From Semisulcospira habei (Eukaryota; Mollusca; Gastropoda; Semisulcospiridae), in contig BTPG01000005.1 of assembly GCA_036245525.1 (NCBI GenBank), positions 119,614,417-119,678,416 on the forward strand: a stretch of DNA of 64,000 nt, read 5' to 3'. A model generated the notes under the pieces. The model saw nothing but the letters and a program-made list of their open reading frames with translations. It was not told the DNA's origin and did no database searches. Each line of letters begins with the position of its first letter. Within the stretch, counting starts at the first letter, position 1. A program made the position numbers and the translations under genes. Positions 1 to 10,773 of the stretch are shown here, one piece after another.

Positions 1-109
1 GCACTGCCCTTGAATTATCATGGTCGACCCATCTCCTGCAACTGGTGCATCGTCACTAGATGACACCTCCAAACTTTGGGAAATACGGCCGTCGGGCTGA
101 CTGAGTTAA
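1..109. mobile_element. HP-B element, right half, cut by window edge
   Basis: The segment carries the right arm of HP-B (cccttgaattatcatgg) followed by the usual flank, with gggaaatacggccgtcgggc near its end, and finishes at TTAA (106-109). The left arm lies outside the window. Confidence 0.75.
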
Positions 110-259
110 GTACATTGTCATTCATAGGTAATGTTTTTTTGTTGTTGTTTTTTTTAATTTCTGTTTTCTTTAGATCGATAACAGATATAATAAATACGGC
201 ATGCCTAAACACATTCACTTATATATTTGCAAATGCAACTTTTAAACCGTTTGACCTTT

Positions 260-329
260 TGGACTGCTACTGACGATATCTTTCGACGGAAAGGACGCGC
301 GGTATTGTCAGTAACAATCAAAGCGTTAA
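260..329. repeat. Degraded HP-I hairpin
   Basis: It begins with ctgctactgacgatatc and has the partial mate gtattgtcagtaacaatc, ending in TTAA. It is an eroded relative of the intact HP-I copy at 2125-2217. Confidence 0.5.
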
Positions 330-740
330 CCCCTTCACTGCCGCTGGACGCAGATTGTGTTTTTGAAGTCATTGTCAACTCAAGGTCAAAGCTACCCAGC
401 CGTCAAAAAAGGGCAGTTTTAACTCATTCTACCCCAACACCGAAATCCCCAACTTTTGCCGTTGTCCTCTGAAGACTGCATTTGCAGTGCAGGACACAGA
501 TCGCCCATGATAGTTCAAGGGTGATGCCAGAATAGCTTGGCGCCCATAGGCGCCAAGCTATTCTGGCATCACCCTTGAAATATCATGGGCGATCCTTATC
601 TTGCTGTGGTGTGTCTGGGGTAGAATGAGTTAAGCAAGAGGCATAGGTCCTCATGAGCCCCCGAAACTGCGGGGGCTCATGAGGATCTATACCTCTTGCA
701 GTTGGGTGACGTTCAATTTTCTAGCCAGTGAACAGGTTAA
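326..740. mobile_element. Complete HP-A element interrupted by an HP-B element
   Basis: The left end is TTAACCCCTTCACTGCC. The right end is the imperfect mate gccagtgaacaggttaa (TTAA at 737-740). The palindromic HP-A core occupies 634-699. Between the left end and the core, a complete HP-B copy (419-633) sits at a TTAA. Without it the HP-A copy is about 200 bp. The ends resemble piggyBac-class termini. Confidence 0.75.
419..633. mobile_element. Complete HP-B element nested in HP-A
   Basis: The ends are TTAACTCATTCTACCCCA and its reverse complement form tggggtagaatgagttaa. The central hairpin at 502-593 has arms ccatgatagttcaagggtga and mate meeting at cttggcgcc. TTAA occurs at both ends (419-422 and 630-633), as expected for a TTAA target duplication. 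Confidence 0.8.
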
Positions 741-1250
741 AAGGAAATCACTGAAACTCCGAGACCGCTCGCTATAGGTTATTTACATCTTTGGCTGTGT
801 GTGGATTCAAACGATGGAACCGGCCAGGAGGTCCAAATACAATGTAAAACGCAACATGAACTTTGAAAAGCAATTAAATTAAAAACTCGCACACAGAATA
901 ATGTATTTGACTCTACAGTAGGGATCGAGCCCCAGATTGCAAATTTAATGTTTATATTCAATTTTTAAAAGGAAAAAATAGGTACCTGTAGTCTTAACTT
1001 TATTTTATAATGTAGGATTACGTGTATTGAAACGAAACAAAATAAATATCAAAATTCAAATTTGCAAAATAAAACAAAAAGACATTAGGAATAACGCAGC
1101 CTGTAGTTACACACATAATTATTACAAATTACTCCGTGTATAATACTGGAAATTTGATATTTTGGCTTTTTAAATAAATTAATTTAATTCATGAAAAGAA
1201 CTATGCATCATACAGTACGATACAAAAAAGTAACATCATAATTATAATGA
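741..1250. other. No feature recognised
   Basis: This is AT-rich sequence with several short A and T runs. No coding frame, hairpin or recognised repeat was seen. Confidence 0.5.
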
Positions 1251-1315
1251 GTGCTGATCTGTGATTGTGAACCTTATAGCTTCAAGTCGGGAGGTTTAAA
1301 ATCACAGAACAGCAC
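1251..1315. repeat. HP-J imperfect hairpin
   Basis: The arms gtgctgatctgtgatt and aatcacagaacagcac face each other across a loop of about 33 bases. Related hairpins lie at 21842-21913 and 31238-31345. Confidence 0.6.
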
Positions 1316-1491
1316 AGACATATTTGAGCAAGATAATGAGTTTATTGTGATGGTGCAAACATCAGCGCATGCATTCACTGCCACGCTCCATCAATGTACC
1401 AAAACATTTCGGTAACTATCATTTTTTTATTACTGAGATAAGTATATTGTACATGACTGAAAACGGAGCTGAGCACTAAATAATCTGGCCT

Positions 1492-1603
1492 CAGTTGCAT
1501 GAGCGAGCTTAAATCCCACACAAACCACTAAGCAAGGTGCTCCGCTGTAGCGGAGCACCTTGCTTAGTGGCTTGCGCCGGATTTCAGCTCGTTTACGCAA
1601 CTG
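1492..1603. repeat. HP-F hairpin element
   Basis: The outer arms are cagttgcatgagcgagc and a degenerate mate ending gcaactg. The central part, cactaagcaaggtgctccgc, is a perfect inverted repeat with almost no loop. No clear target duplication was seen. Confidence 0.7.
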
Positions 1604-1640
1604 GCTTCTGATACCTTTAAATAACACGTAAATTGAACCA

Positions 1641-1702
1641 GCAAGAGACATATATCCTCATGAGTTCCGCGGCCCTGGAAGCTCAAGAGGATTTTTGTCT
1701 CC
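1641..1702. repeat. Degraded HP-A core
   Basis: The left arm gcaagagacatatatcctca is clear. The right arm (ctcaagaggatttttgtctc) is partly lost. Confidence 0.55.
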
Positions 1703-2124
1703 TTCATATGGGATTGGAAAGATATATCCGACACACACGCACAATGGGCACACAAACACATGAAATCCCAACGACTTTTTTTCTTGACGATTGTCCATGA
1801 CTAGGTGTGTATCGTTATCACACCGACATACTGTTAGGTCCCTACCAGCATTTCAAAGTCAACCAGACCTCAGTACGCGAAGACTAGGTTCAGAACCTGG
1901 TGCAGTCCATCCAGTGTCCCACAATGCCGGCATGTCTAGCCAAGAAACCTTTTCACGTGCGTTCTTGTAACACGCATTCTGACACAATCTAGGGGAGACG
2001 GCAGCGAGTGTAACTGTCATTAACTACAAAAAATTAACCAACAACAAAAAAAAAAGAAAAGTAACATGCATCGGAATAAAGAGGACAACCCCGTTCGCTA
2101 AAATTAATGTGTTGTCAGTCGTCA

Positions 2125-2217
2125 TGACTGCTACTGACGATACCGTTCGGCGAAAAAGACGCGAAGTTACGCGTCTTTTTCGCCGAACGGTATCGTCAGA
2201 AGCAGTCAGGGGGTTAA
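2125..2217. mobile_element. HP-I hairpin element
   Basis: The arms are tgactgctactgacgatacc and its mate, continuing through cgttcggcgaaaaagacgcg with a tiny loop (gaagtt). TTAA follows at 2214-2217. Degraded relatives are at 260-329 and 48528-48593. Confidence 0.7.
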
Positions 2218-2691
2218 AAGTGGACGATCATCCAGAACAAAACATTGCATGTTTTTTTTCTAAACGAACGAAACAATAGCTCTTATATTCCTGTAACGTA
2301 CTGGTATTCTCTTTTTATTACTTTTTCTTTTCGTTGAAACTTTTGTTTTCTTTTTTGTTGGTTATTTTCTTATATTTTACACGCTTCCCGGACACTCATT
2401 TAGTCAGGCGGATGTCCTTAATATTGAAATGATCTTGTGCAGAAAGCGTCTATGTTGTTTGTCCGCACCCTTACAGGCCTGCATGTTGCAGCACAAAAAG
2501 GATTTGGAAGTAAACAATATTTCACTGCACTTTGAAGTCCACGGAAGTGTCCGATTCATGTGGCGTTACTGGTAATCCAGGCGTTTGCAGAACGCACGAA
2601 AAGTCTCAATGAGGTCAAGCAACGAACGCGCGTAATCTACCAAACATGTGTGTGCCGCTGGTCTGTCATTTTTTACAATACGACCGTAAGG
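2218..2691. other. No feature recognised
   Basis: This is T-rich, unique-looking sequence. A TTTATT hexamer at 2314-2319 reads AATAAA on the minus strand. It is a weak candidate polyadenylation signal for the bHLH gene about 1 kb upstream in that gene's direction. Confidence 0.3.
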
Positions 2692-2962
2692 TCCGAAACC
2701 ACACACCAGCACACACACACAAGCAACTGACTCATTAAGTATTCAGCACAGCGTCTATTAGAACAGAGCCAAGGTCAAAAGGGCCAAAGTTCAAGGTCAA
2801 AAGTGTGTTGGTCTGTGATTCTGAACGTCACGGCTGTTAGCAGTAATGTCCAAAATCGCAAGACCTGCACGCATAACATGAGCAATTTAGCTGGCTCATA
2901 AACTTTTCACGTCGCCTAGCAGAATAGTTCCAAGGTTCAAAACCCAATAGGCAAAGGGCTGT

Positions 2963-3032
2963 CGGGCCGACGTCTGCCGCAGTAGGCCTGCGCACTGTCG
3001 TGCGCGGGCCTGCTGCGGCAGACGTCGGCCCG
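2963..3032. repeat. HP-H hairpin
   Basis: The 33-bp GC-rich arms begin cgggccgacgtctgccgcag, have two mismatches and enclose a 4-base loop (tgtc). It lies in the first clear duplicated unit downstream of the bHLH gene. Confidence 0.75.
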
Positions 3033-3179
3033 ATATCTTTGTTCGTTCTGGGAAGGTGCAAGGTCCCATAATATGCAAGGCCTGAAACCACAACAGCCTT
3101 TACACACCACCACACAATTGAGCAACTGGCTCACGAACTGTCTATTATGAAAGGTCCTTGCAGCCAGGCAAAAGGCTGT

Positions 3180-3249
3180 CGGGCCGACGTTGGCCGCAGT
3201 AGGCCGGCGCACTGTCGTGCGTGGGCCTACTGCGGTCGACGTTGGCCCG
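3180..3249. repeat. HP-H hairpin, duplicated copy
   Basis: It has the same length and loop as the copy at 2963-3032, with arms beginning cgggccgacgttggccgcag. The tt/aa change is present in both arms, so this copy differs from its neighbour in a mirrored way. Confidence 0.75.
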
Positions 3250-3356
3250 ATTTCCCTTTGCTTACTGAAGGTGCAAGGTCCAATATGCAGGACCTGAAAT
3301 CACACCAGCCCCTACAAACCACGACATAATTAAGCAACTGGCTCACGAAGTGTCCA

Positions 3357-4346
3357 TTATGAAAGGTCCTGGCAGCCAGGGGAGGAGGGTCTGGGAGCAA
3401 AGACAGGTGATCTGTTCTCGCCACTGAGGCTGGAGGGAGGGGGCTGGAGGCGGGAGTAGGCCGAGTACGTGTCGAAGGCAACGGCGGCGGCGGCTGACGG
3501 GCCCTGGTTGAGGTAGATGATGAGTCGCCGCATCTCCTCCAGGGCGTTGGCCTGCATGAGGATGTAGTTTTTGGCCAGGAGGAGTGTCGCTATCTTGGAC
3601 AGCTTGCGGACTGAGGGACTGTGGGCGTAGGGGATGACGCTGCGAAGCTCGTCCAAAGCGTCGTTCAGATCGTGCATGCGTCGCCGCTCTCTGGAGTTGA
3701 TGTTCAGACGGACCGTTTTGTTGCCGCCAAAACCTGGCATCATCTCCCCAACCATTTCTATGTCTCCTCCTCCTCTTCTAGCGTCTCTACCACCCCCAGC
3801 AGACCTACTGTTTCCGTTTCCGGTTTTACCTTTCACTTTCCCGGACATGCTTTTCTCGCTAGGGTAATCCTCAGGTAAAATGCTAAGCTTGTGATCGACC
3901 TCAAAACTGTTCTTTCGATCCACCGCGTCTAGACACTCGGAGCTGTCTTTTGGGTTTGAAGGGACAAAATTGTCTCTCTCGTCCCCCACGTCGACTGGTG
4001 AGTAGCTCTGCTTGACGTGTTGAGGACTACTTTCACGGAGAGATTTATCCGACGGGGAATACACACCAGCAGCCGAGGGTGTCGTTGAAGCGTCTATAAC
4101 CACGTCGTCGTCCACACTGGTTCCCTCTCTCGATCTGCTACGCGAACGCGTAGCAGATCGAGAGAGGTAACCAGTGTGGTCCTCGTCAGCACTGCTGTCG
4201 TGGTCATTGTCGCTGTATTCGTGCCCGCTACCGGAGTCCTTGGGCAGGGAGTAGTTGGGGAAGAGGTCCCCCTCGGGCAGAGCGCTGTCTCTACAGAACT
4301 GCTTCAGGTGACGCACGTGGCCCGCCGGGAAACACGAGAAATCCAT
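3357..4346 (-). CDS. BHLHE22: BHLHE22/23-like (Beta3/Oli) bHLH transcription factor
   Basis: This is a nuclear, E-box-binding repressor-type bHLH factor of the Olig/Beta3 group, a family used in neuronal subtype specification. The 329-residue frame is intronless, as in vertebrate BHLHE22/23. The bHLH is at about residues 212-276: basic region [10 protein letters not shown], then [20 protein letters not shown], then helix 2 beginning [19 protein letters not shown]. An aspartate-leucine pattern (NDALDELR) and the YLNQ after helix 2 favour BHLHE22/23 over OLIG1-3. The N-terminus ([18 protein letters not shown]) precedes an acidic-serine region, an SR-rich stretch (RSRSRSRE, about residues 67-73) and a glycine-rich linker. 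The ATG at 4346 was chosen because it sits in gccATGg; the frame stays open upstream but only to a TTG. The last codons lie in a sequence duplicated downstream, and an internal palindrome encodes the SR-rich part. Ortholog assignment within BHLHE22/23 is by motif reading only. Confidence 0.93.
   Translation of the reverse strand: MDFSCFPAGHVRHLKQFCRDSALPEGDLFPNYSLPKDSGSGHEYSDNDHDSSADEDHTGYLSRSATRSRSRSREGTSVDDDVVIDASTTPSAAGVYSPSDKSLRESSPQHVKQSYSPVDVGDERDNFVPSNPKDSSECLDAVDRKNSFEVDHKLSILPEDYPSEKSMSGKVKGKTGNGNSRSAGGGRDARRGGGDIEMVGEMMPGFGGNKTVRLNINSRERRRMHDLNDALDELRSVIPYAHSPSVRKLSKIATLLLAKNYILMQANALEEMRRLIIYLNQGPSAAAAVAFDTYSAYSRLQPPPSSLSGENRSPVFAPRPSSPGCQDLS
4112..4179. other. 68-bp palindrome inside the bHLH coding sequence
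   Basis: The 33-bp arms begin ccacactggttccctctctc, continue cgatctgctacgcg, and meet across the two-base centre aa with one mismatch. On the coding strand it encodes the SR-rich stretch from about [12 protein letters not shown] to RSREGTSV. The protein frame is open through both arms. Confidence 0.9.
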
Positions 4347-5396
4347 GGCTACAGTCCACACAAAGGTATAGTCCGTCCTTCCAATTGATATTGACTGTTT
4401 GTGCTCAACGCCGTGCAAGCATCGAAGACAAGCTCACGGTGACCTTTGTACTAAGACATATGGGCAATATGTTTCACCGACACTACAATTACAGGTTGCC
4501 TAAGTTCTTTCCAGGCACCAGCTGATGTCAATGGAACAGTTTTAGTTGTATTCTGTCGAAACACAAGACTTGATAACAATCACGCTACAGACAACGTAGA
4601 CGCCAAACAGCAAAGCATCCTTCAAAGCACAAAAGTGAATTTTTGGACGAGGTGTCGCTGAACTAGTCAAATGTAAAAAGTGAACAATCACACTGTTTCG
4701 CTGACACAGGAACTGTCACGAGAGATGACAGCTTTGCATTATCTCAGCACAGAGGCACTTTGGCGAAAGTTATAGTTAAGTCATAGAAGATCTAGAACTG
4801 TTGAGACTGGTCCAGTCTTGAAATAAAAGTTCCGATGAGAAATGTTGTATGTTGATATATGGACACTTTCTTATGTGTCACACTAGCATGACTTTAACAC
4901 ATCACCAGTCGGCGTTTGTAATAGTCGATACACTACAAATCGCTGTAAATGTTCAGTTACTTCTTTTTTTTTAATGTCAACGCATTATTCTGCGTATCAG
5001 CTGTATCACTATCAGCTGCACCTCGGAAATGCCTCCTAATTGTCCATAACAGTGCGAGCAGAATAAGTCAACCACAGACACAAATCGGTCTCGGAGAAAG
5101 GACGCGTGATACAAGTCAGTACACCCGTTACGTTGGACACCTCTCTCCTCTCTCCACCCCTGTCACAGATTGTTGTAGTGCACCCGGTGTGGGCCTCAGA
5201 CACCCGGCCTTTATACACTCAAATCTCAGTTCTCAAACTTTTCACACCCGGCTAGGCCAGCTTCAGGAACGGCGCGCGCGCACACACTCGCGCACACCGC
5301 AAACAGACCGAAACAGCGCCAGCAGATACAGCGACAGATCGAGAGTGTGAGAGAGAGAGAGGACTAGGAGTATTCAACAGCAGAATGACTCCATCT
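4347..5396 (-). other. Upstream region and probable 5' UTR of the bHLH gene
   Basis: The sequence is mostly unique-looking and contains no hairpin element. It includes CpG-containing stretches near 5260-5340. If transcription starts near the TATA-like motif at 5208-5215, the 5' UTR would be about 0.8 kb unless an intron is present. Confidence 0.4.
5208..5215 (-). promoter_or_regulatory. Candidate TATA box for the bHLH gene
   Basis: The minus strand reads gtgtataaaggccgggtg, containing TATAAAGG in a GC-rich context about 860 bp upstream of the chosen ATG. No initiator or transcript evidence can be given from sequence alone. Confidence 0.35.
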
Positions 5397-5462
5397 GCAA
5401 GAGGCATAGATCCTCATGAGCCCCCGCATTTGCGGGGGCTCATGAGCATCTATGCCTCTTGC
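5397..5462. mobile_element. HP-A core
   Basis: This 66-bp near-perfect palindrome runs from gcaagaggcatagatcctca through cccccgca to its mate, ending cctcttgc. One arm has gagcatc where the family has gaggatc. Confidence 0.8.
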
Positions 5463-5506
5463 TGGCCTTTTTCTAGGTTTATGTTAATGGTGTTCATTCA
5501 GCGGCC

Positions 5507-5510
<4 letters not shown>

Positions 5511-5542
<32 letters not shown>
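5511..5542. repeat. (GA)n microsatellite
   Basis: This is about 15 GA units. Confidence 0.9.
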
Positions 5543-5545
<3 letters not shown>

Positions 5546-6109
5546 AAGCGCCATGCCAGCCCCCTTTCCACTATGTCTCCTCCCAAACCTCCCCTCCCCT
5601 TGTAGGCTGGTTTTCAGTCCTCGCCAGTCAGAGGATCACACAGAGTTAAAAAGATTTTGCGCTTACACTCTTGCAGCTAGATCATATCAAGCTCTATGCC
5701 AAATACCAGAGACGGTAGAAGATTTTAAAACCAGTTTTTTTCTTACTCTCTTTTCTAACCAGTAAAATCTTCCGCCATTCATTGGTTCATATTCGAGGAC
5801 CGCCTCTCCTCAAAGGAACATAGATTACAATCACGAACCCATACATTTTAATTCTGAAACTATAACTCTGTGGCATTAAGGCACAGGCGTTTCACACATA
5901 GAGCGATTAACTGTCTCCCCCTCTCTATCACTATCGGCGTCGGGTTTTAAGTAGCTGGCCTGTTGAGAACAAAATCGTCATTAGCAAAATTAAGTGGAGT
6001 GTTTGAGGGATGCGCGGTCCGGCCCTCCATTTTCTATTGGTCGGTTTCGGCGGAAGCAAAATCAGCACCGGCAAAGCAACGGATGAATTAAATGGTGCTG
6101 ACGAATGTC
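5543..6109. other. No feature recognised
   Basis: The sequence is unique-looking with no sustained coding signal and no hairpin. Confidence 0.5.
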
Positions 6110-6368
6110 AACAAGAGACATAGATTCTCATGAGCCCCGGTTGCAAATGGAAGAGGTCAGATGAGAAACTTGAAAAGTCGAATCGGCAAAGAAAAGGAAC
6201 CGGAAAGTATCCCCCTCTGTATACTGGCACATGCATAGACAATGGGTTCGTATTTGTAGTATATGTACATGAAAAAAGGCTGATGTCTTTGGGTCTCTTT
6301 GCAAGTTGAGACAAATACATTTTCATGAGGGCATGCAGTTGCAGAGGCTCATGAGAACGTGTGCTTCG
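6110..6368. repeat. Two HP-A remnants
   Basis: An isolated left arm (caagagacatagattctcat) lies at 6110-6137. A degraded full core with tcatgagggcatgcagttgc lies at 6301-6368. They are 160 bp apart and may derive from one or two insertions. Confidence 0.5.
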
Positions 6369-6510
6369 TCCACATTGAATTGCTTTACTGCGGGACTGTA
6401 AATGTAGCAGCAATGGCAAAACAAGAGGGCTACATTTGGCCAAGCATGAGATGTAGTAATTACTTCTGTGTCCTTGTGGGATCCCTTGTATGGGGTACTC
6501 TCTGAACTAT

Positions 6511-6618
6511 AAGGTGAAAGACATTAAGTCCGTTTTTAAGAAAAGCTAGATTTTCATCGTATAACAATGAAAATCTTGCTCTTCACAAAAATGGTCTTAC
6601 TGTTATTTGCCTTCACAG
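6511..6618. repeat. HP-E hairpin element
   Basis: The arms include ttaagtccgtttttaagaaa and aaatggtcttactgttattt, with gattttcatcgta facing caatgaaaatc. The outer ends ggtgaaagaca and tgccttcaca are also roughly inverted. Confidence 0.65.
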
Positions 6619-6630
6619 CGCAGTACTACC

Positions 6631-6836
6631 TTAACCCATCTATTCCCGGAACCCTGCAGCAAGAGATGGTTTGATCACGATAATTCAAGGGTAGTGCCAG
6701 ATGAGCTTGGCGCCTTCAGGCGCCAAGCGCATCTGGCACTACCCTTAAATTATTATGATCAATCCTGCAACTGGTACATAGTCGTCAGGCAACATCTCCA
6801 AAATTTGAGAAATGGACCTTGGGGCTAAAATGGATA
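6631..6836. mobile_element. HP-B element
   Basis: The left end is TTAACCCATCTATTCCCGG. The core is gccagatgagcttggcgcc with mate ggcgccaagcgcatctggc, so the core shares a tga variant in both arms except one base. The right end is ggggctaaaatggataaa, where TTAA has decayed. Confidence 0.7.
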
Positions 6837-7119
6837 AAGAGTGGATATTCAATGTTTTGTTCCACTGTCTATGTGGTTGCTAGAGTCACACCCACAACAT
6901 CGGGGGAAAAAACATACAAATGGTCATGCAAGTGTGTCATGCTGAATGAGTTAAACTTAGAGGCTGTGGATGATAGTTTTAGAGTTGTGCCTCTAGGCTT
7001 TACTCGAAAATGAAATCAAACCAAAACATCTCCAGGTTTCAACCAGAGAAACAAGAATGTTGACAATGTTGTCGGTAGGACCACGGAAAGATCACGACAT
7101 TCCGGATCATAGATCCGTT

Positions 7120-7240
7120 TTAACCCCTTCAATGCCGAGAAAAAAATGAACACGATCCAACTGCAAGAGCCTTAGATCCTCATGAGCCACCGCATTGCGG
7201 GGACTCAAGAGGATCTATGCATTTTGCTGACACGAGTTTA

Positions 7241-7278
<38 letters not shown>

Positions 7279-7480
7279 ACAATAATAATGATATTATATT
7301 ATTATTATTATTATCATCAGCAGCAGCAGCAGCATCATTATTATTATCATCATCATCATCATTGTTACAATTACACCACGTTATGCGCATTTTCCTGCAA
7401 CGGCTGGTGCTGTTTGGCGTTTAATTAACAAAGATTTTCAACGAAACAAAATCCGCGATCACTGCAAGTGAAAGGGGTTA
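7120..7480. mobile_element. HP-A element expanded by an internal microsatellite
   Basis: The left end is TTAACCCCTTCAATGCC at 7120. The core is at 7163-7228 (66 bp). A decayed right end, cactgcaagtgaaaggggtt, lies at 7459-7478. A compound trinucleotide array separates core and right end. Confidence 0.6.
7232..7372. repeat. Compound (TAG)n/(ATT)n/(CAG)n/(TCA)n microsatellite
   Basis: Successive trinucleotide tracts include about 13 TAG units near 7239-7278 and later ATT, CAG and ATC units. Confidence 0.85.
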
Positions 7481-7732
7481 TGGTGATATGCAAAACATAA
7501 TAGAACAGTAATTCTCCAGACAGCCATTGTCCTACCGACAAAGTTTTGAACATTTTCCCCAAAGACTGAATGGGAATATGTGCTGTTGGCTCTCGAAGCG
7601 AAACTAATAACAAAACAACGTTGTTTTTCCCGATTCAGTCATCGTAGGGGAAAATTGAATTAGATCTTCAGGGCTGGTGAACCGAACGTATCTGCCGTTG
7701 GGATCTTTCCAGAACTAGGCGCTTCAGTGGCG

Positions 7733-7828
7733 AAAGCCAGTAAGTCCATTTTTGTGAAAAGCGAGATTTTCAATGTATTACATTGAAAATCTCGCTTTTC
7801 CAACAAACAAAAACGGACATGCTGGCTG
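7733..7828. repeat. HP-E hairpin element
   Basis: This is the best HP-E copy. Its arms are gtaagtccatttttgtgaaa and aaaagcgagattttcaatgt, meeting around tta. The right arm has an insertion (caacaaac). Confidence 0.7.
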
Positions 7829-7899
7829 TTGTCATTGTAGGGCATAACTAATCCCGCCCAATCCGTCATAACTCCTGGCGATGCCGGATAGAGGGCGTT

Positions 7900-8010
7900 A
7901 CCCAATGCGCAAAGGCCATCGGGCCGACGTCGGTCGCCGTTGGCCCGCGCACGGCCTTGCGCGGGCCGACCGCGGCCGACGTCAGCCCGACGGCCTTTTG
8001 CGCATTGGGT
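7900..8010. repeat. HP-H hairpin, long form
   Basis: The outer arms acccaatgcgcaaaggcc and mate enclose cgggccgacgtcggtcgccg and mate, with loop ggcc. The palindrome is about 111 bp and very GC-rich. Confidence 0.8.
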
Positions 8011-8163
8011 AGTTACCCCTCACCATCCCTTCCCACCTTCTACCCCACATGCCCCGACCCCTCCACTTACACCGAGTCTATGCTATCTAGGCGTATTTGA
8101 TGTAACTCAAGTTCTGCAGTCAGGACAGTGCGTTCTGTCCTGTGAATTCGACAAGAAAGTGTT

Positions 8164-9026
<863 letters not shown>

Positions 9027-9090
9027 GAGAGGCATAGATCCTCATGAGCCACCGCAATTGAGGGGACTCATGAGGATCTATGTCTCTTGC
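9027..9090. mobile_element. HP-A core
   Basis: The arms are gaggcatagatcctcatgag and mate. Both arms share the change from cccccgc towards accgc/ggggact. Confidence 0.75.
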
Positions 9091-9467
9091 CGGCTTCATT
9101 ACCATCTGTGTTTTTCGTGTGCACCCACACTTTATTGGGCCGATACACGACGTCCTGAACTGACGCCTAGAGGCGTCCAATCCCCCAGAAGAAACTAGCA
9201 GGGGGATAATCTCATAAAGTCAGGGTAGTCACAACTTGGCTAACAGTATTTACAGAACCTTCCCCAGGCTAGGGGTCAAAGATGACGACCCTGGGGTCAT
9301 AACAGGCGGAACCAATCCATCTCATGGCGCCCCGAACCGGGCCATTTTACCGTCAGAACTAATCGATCAAAATATCTTTCTCTCGGAACAGTCACAGCAG
9401 CGTCCATCGCTTGTCCTCTTGCCGCCACTGCAAACCCCCCAGCCTGACAGTTGTGAAAGAGCGAAGT
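9091..9467. other. No feature recognised
   Basis: The sequence is unique-looking. A short GC palindrome (cgcctagaggcg) lies near 9165-9176. Confidence 0.45.
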
Positions 9468-9477
9468 GGGGGGGGGG

Positions 9478-9549
<72 letters not shown>
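9468..9549. repeat. G-run followed by (GA)n
   Basis: About 12 G precede roughly 34 GA units. The array abuts a retroposon tail at 9550. Confidence 0.95.
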
Positions 9550-9551
<2 letters not shown>

Positions 9552-9680
9552 AATGAATGAACAATGAACAATGAACCTTTATTTTCCAACGGTAGAAGTT
9601 ATTGGTAACAGGACCAGTTTTCAAACTTGCCGTTGCTACATCTACTACATAAGTGACATAGACATGTAAACATACACATA
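9550..9680 (-). mobile_element. Retroposon 3' end, minus orientation
   Basis: Repeated aacaatga units are followed by acctttattttccaacggta. On the minus strand this is an AATAAAGG polyadenylation signal followed by a (TTCATTG)n tail. The same sequence recurs with few changes at 34511-34640. Confidence 0.65.
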
Positions 9681-9691
9681 CCACACACTGC

Positions 9692-9694
<3 letters not shown>

Positions 9695-9782
<88 letters not shown>
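9695..9782. repeat. (GA)n microsatellite
   Basis: This is about 43 uninterrupted GA units. Confidence 0.95.
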
Positions 9783-9786
<4 letters not shown>

Positions 9787-9811
9787 AGTGAGAACAAATT
9801 CAGGATAACTT

Positions 9812-10027
9812 TTAACCCCTTCACTGCCAGTGGCCACAAGCTGTGTTTCAAAAAGTATTTGTGAATTCAGCGCCAAAGAGCACCAGCCGACCACAGAACA
9901 CCGATACAAAGAATGCTTTGCAAGAGGCATAGGGCCTCAAGAGCCCCCGCAGGTGCGGGGGCTCTTGAGGTTCTATGCCTCTTGCAAGAAAACAGTGTTC
10001 GCTGTGTCTCGGCAGTGAAAGAGTTAC
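9812..10027. mobile_element. Near-complete HP-A element
   Basis: The left end is TTAACCCCTTCACTGCC. The right end, ggcagtgaaagagttac, has a decayed TTAA. The 66-bp core at 9920-9985 has caagag in place of catgag in both arms. Confidence 0.8.
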
Positions 10028-10073
10028 ATCTTGAAGACTCCATTCGTCTAGGAACGAGATAGATTCCTAACCA

Positions 10074-10139
10074 GCAAGAGTAATAGATTTTCGTAAGCCA
10101 CTGTCAACGCAAGAGCTCATGCCAATCAAGGCCTCTTGC
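10074..10139. mobile_element. Degraded HP-A core
   Basis: It keeps the 66-bp length and the outer gcaagag/cctcttgc, but its inner arms have many mismatches. Confidence 0.6.
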
Positions 10140-10194
10140 TGTTTAGGTGAACGGACTGTCCGGAAACAAATTGAGGATGCTTGACTGAAAGATA

Positions 10195-10475
10195 AAGTGT
10201 TTGCTTGGGAAAAGGGGAAACTTAAGATTTTGACACGTCAGTTGTTCCATGAAGGAAAAAGATAAACTTTGCAGGTTTTGACATTTCAATTGTCTCATGA
10301 AGGAAAATAGAAACTTTACATTTATATCATTTAAGTTGTCCCTTGTAGGAAAAATAGAACTTTTCACATTTCAGTTCTCACATGAAAATAGAAATGATAT
10401 ATTTTTGGCATTTCAGTTGGCCCATGAAGTAAAAAGGAAACTTTATGTTTTTTGACATTTTTTTAGTATTTCTGT
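10195..10475. repeat. Degenerate tandem repeat, about 60-bp unit
   Basis: Variants of catttcagttgtcccatgaa followed by ggaaaaatagaaacttt recur about five times. The units are strongly diverged and suggest an old array. Confidence 0.6.
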
Positions 10476-10773
10476 CCCTGGGGTGAAATCTGGGAAGAGC
10501 AGTCATCCTACTACTTGGATAAAAGTATATTTTTTAACCAGTTTTAAGCGTATATTGTGACTGATCTTATCCAGTAAGAGGAACTTTTCCCACTGTTGAA
10601 CAAATAACAGTGTTAATATTACTAGTGACAAAAGCGTCAAGCGATGTTTGCTCAGCCCAGCATACACTCAGCCTGAGACGGATCAGCTATGCTGACAGAC
10701 TGGAAGTGGTTTGTTTGAGCATTTTTCACGCCATTCTCTGAAAACTTTCTTTTTTTAATATACGAAGTCTTTT

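Larger units (their letters stand above)
2692..3379. repeat. Direct repeats spanning the bHLH gene 3' end
   Basis: The block gagcaactggctcacgaact through gaaaggtccttgcagccagg (about 3113-3166) recurs with few changes at about 3328-3379, where it overlaps the last codons of the bHLH gene. The period is about 214 bp. A more diverged unit covers about 2881-3111 and a weaker one 2692-2780. The two middle units each carry an HP-H hairpin. This looks like tandem duplication of the gene's 3' tail. Confidence 0.7.

Noticed and set aside
4347..4418. N-terminal extension of the bHLH protein (24 residues)
   Set aside because: The extension starts at a TTG, whereas the ATG at 4346 has an excellent initiation context and begins a plausible family N-terminus.
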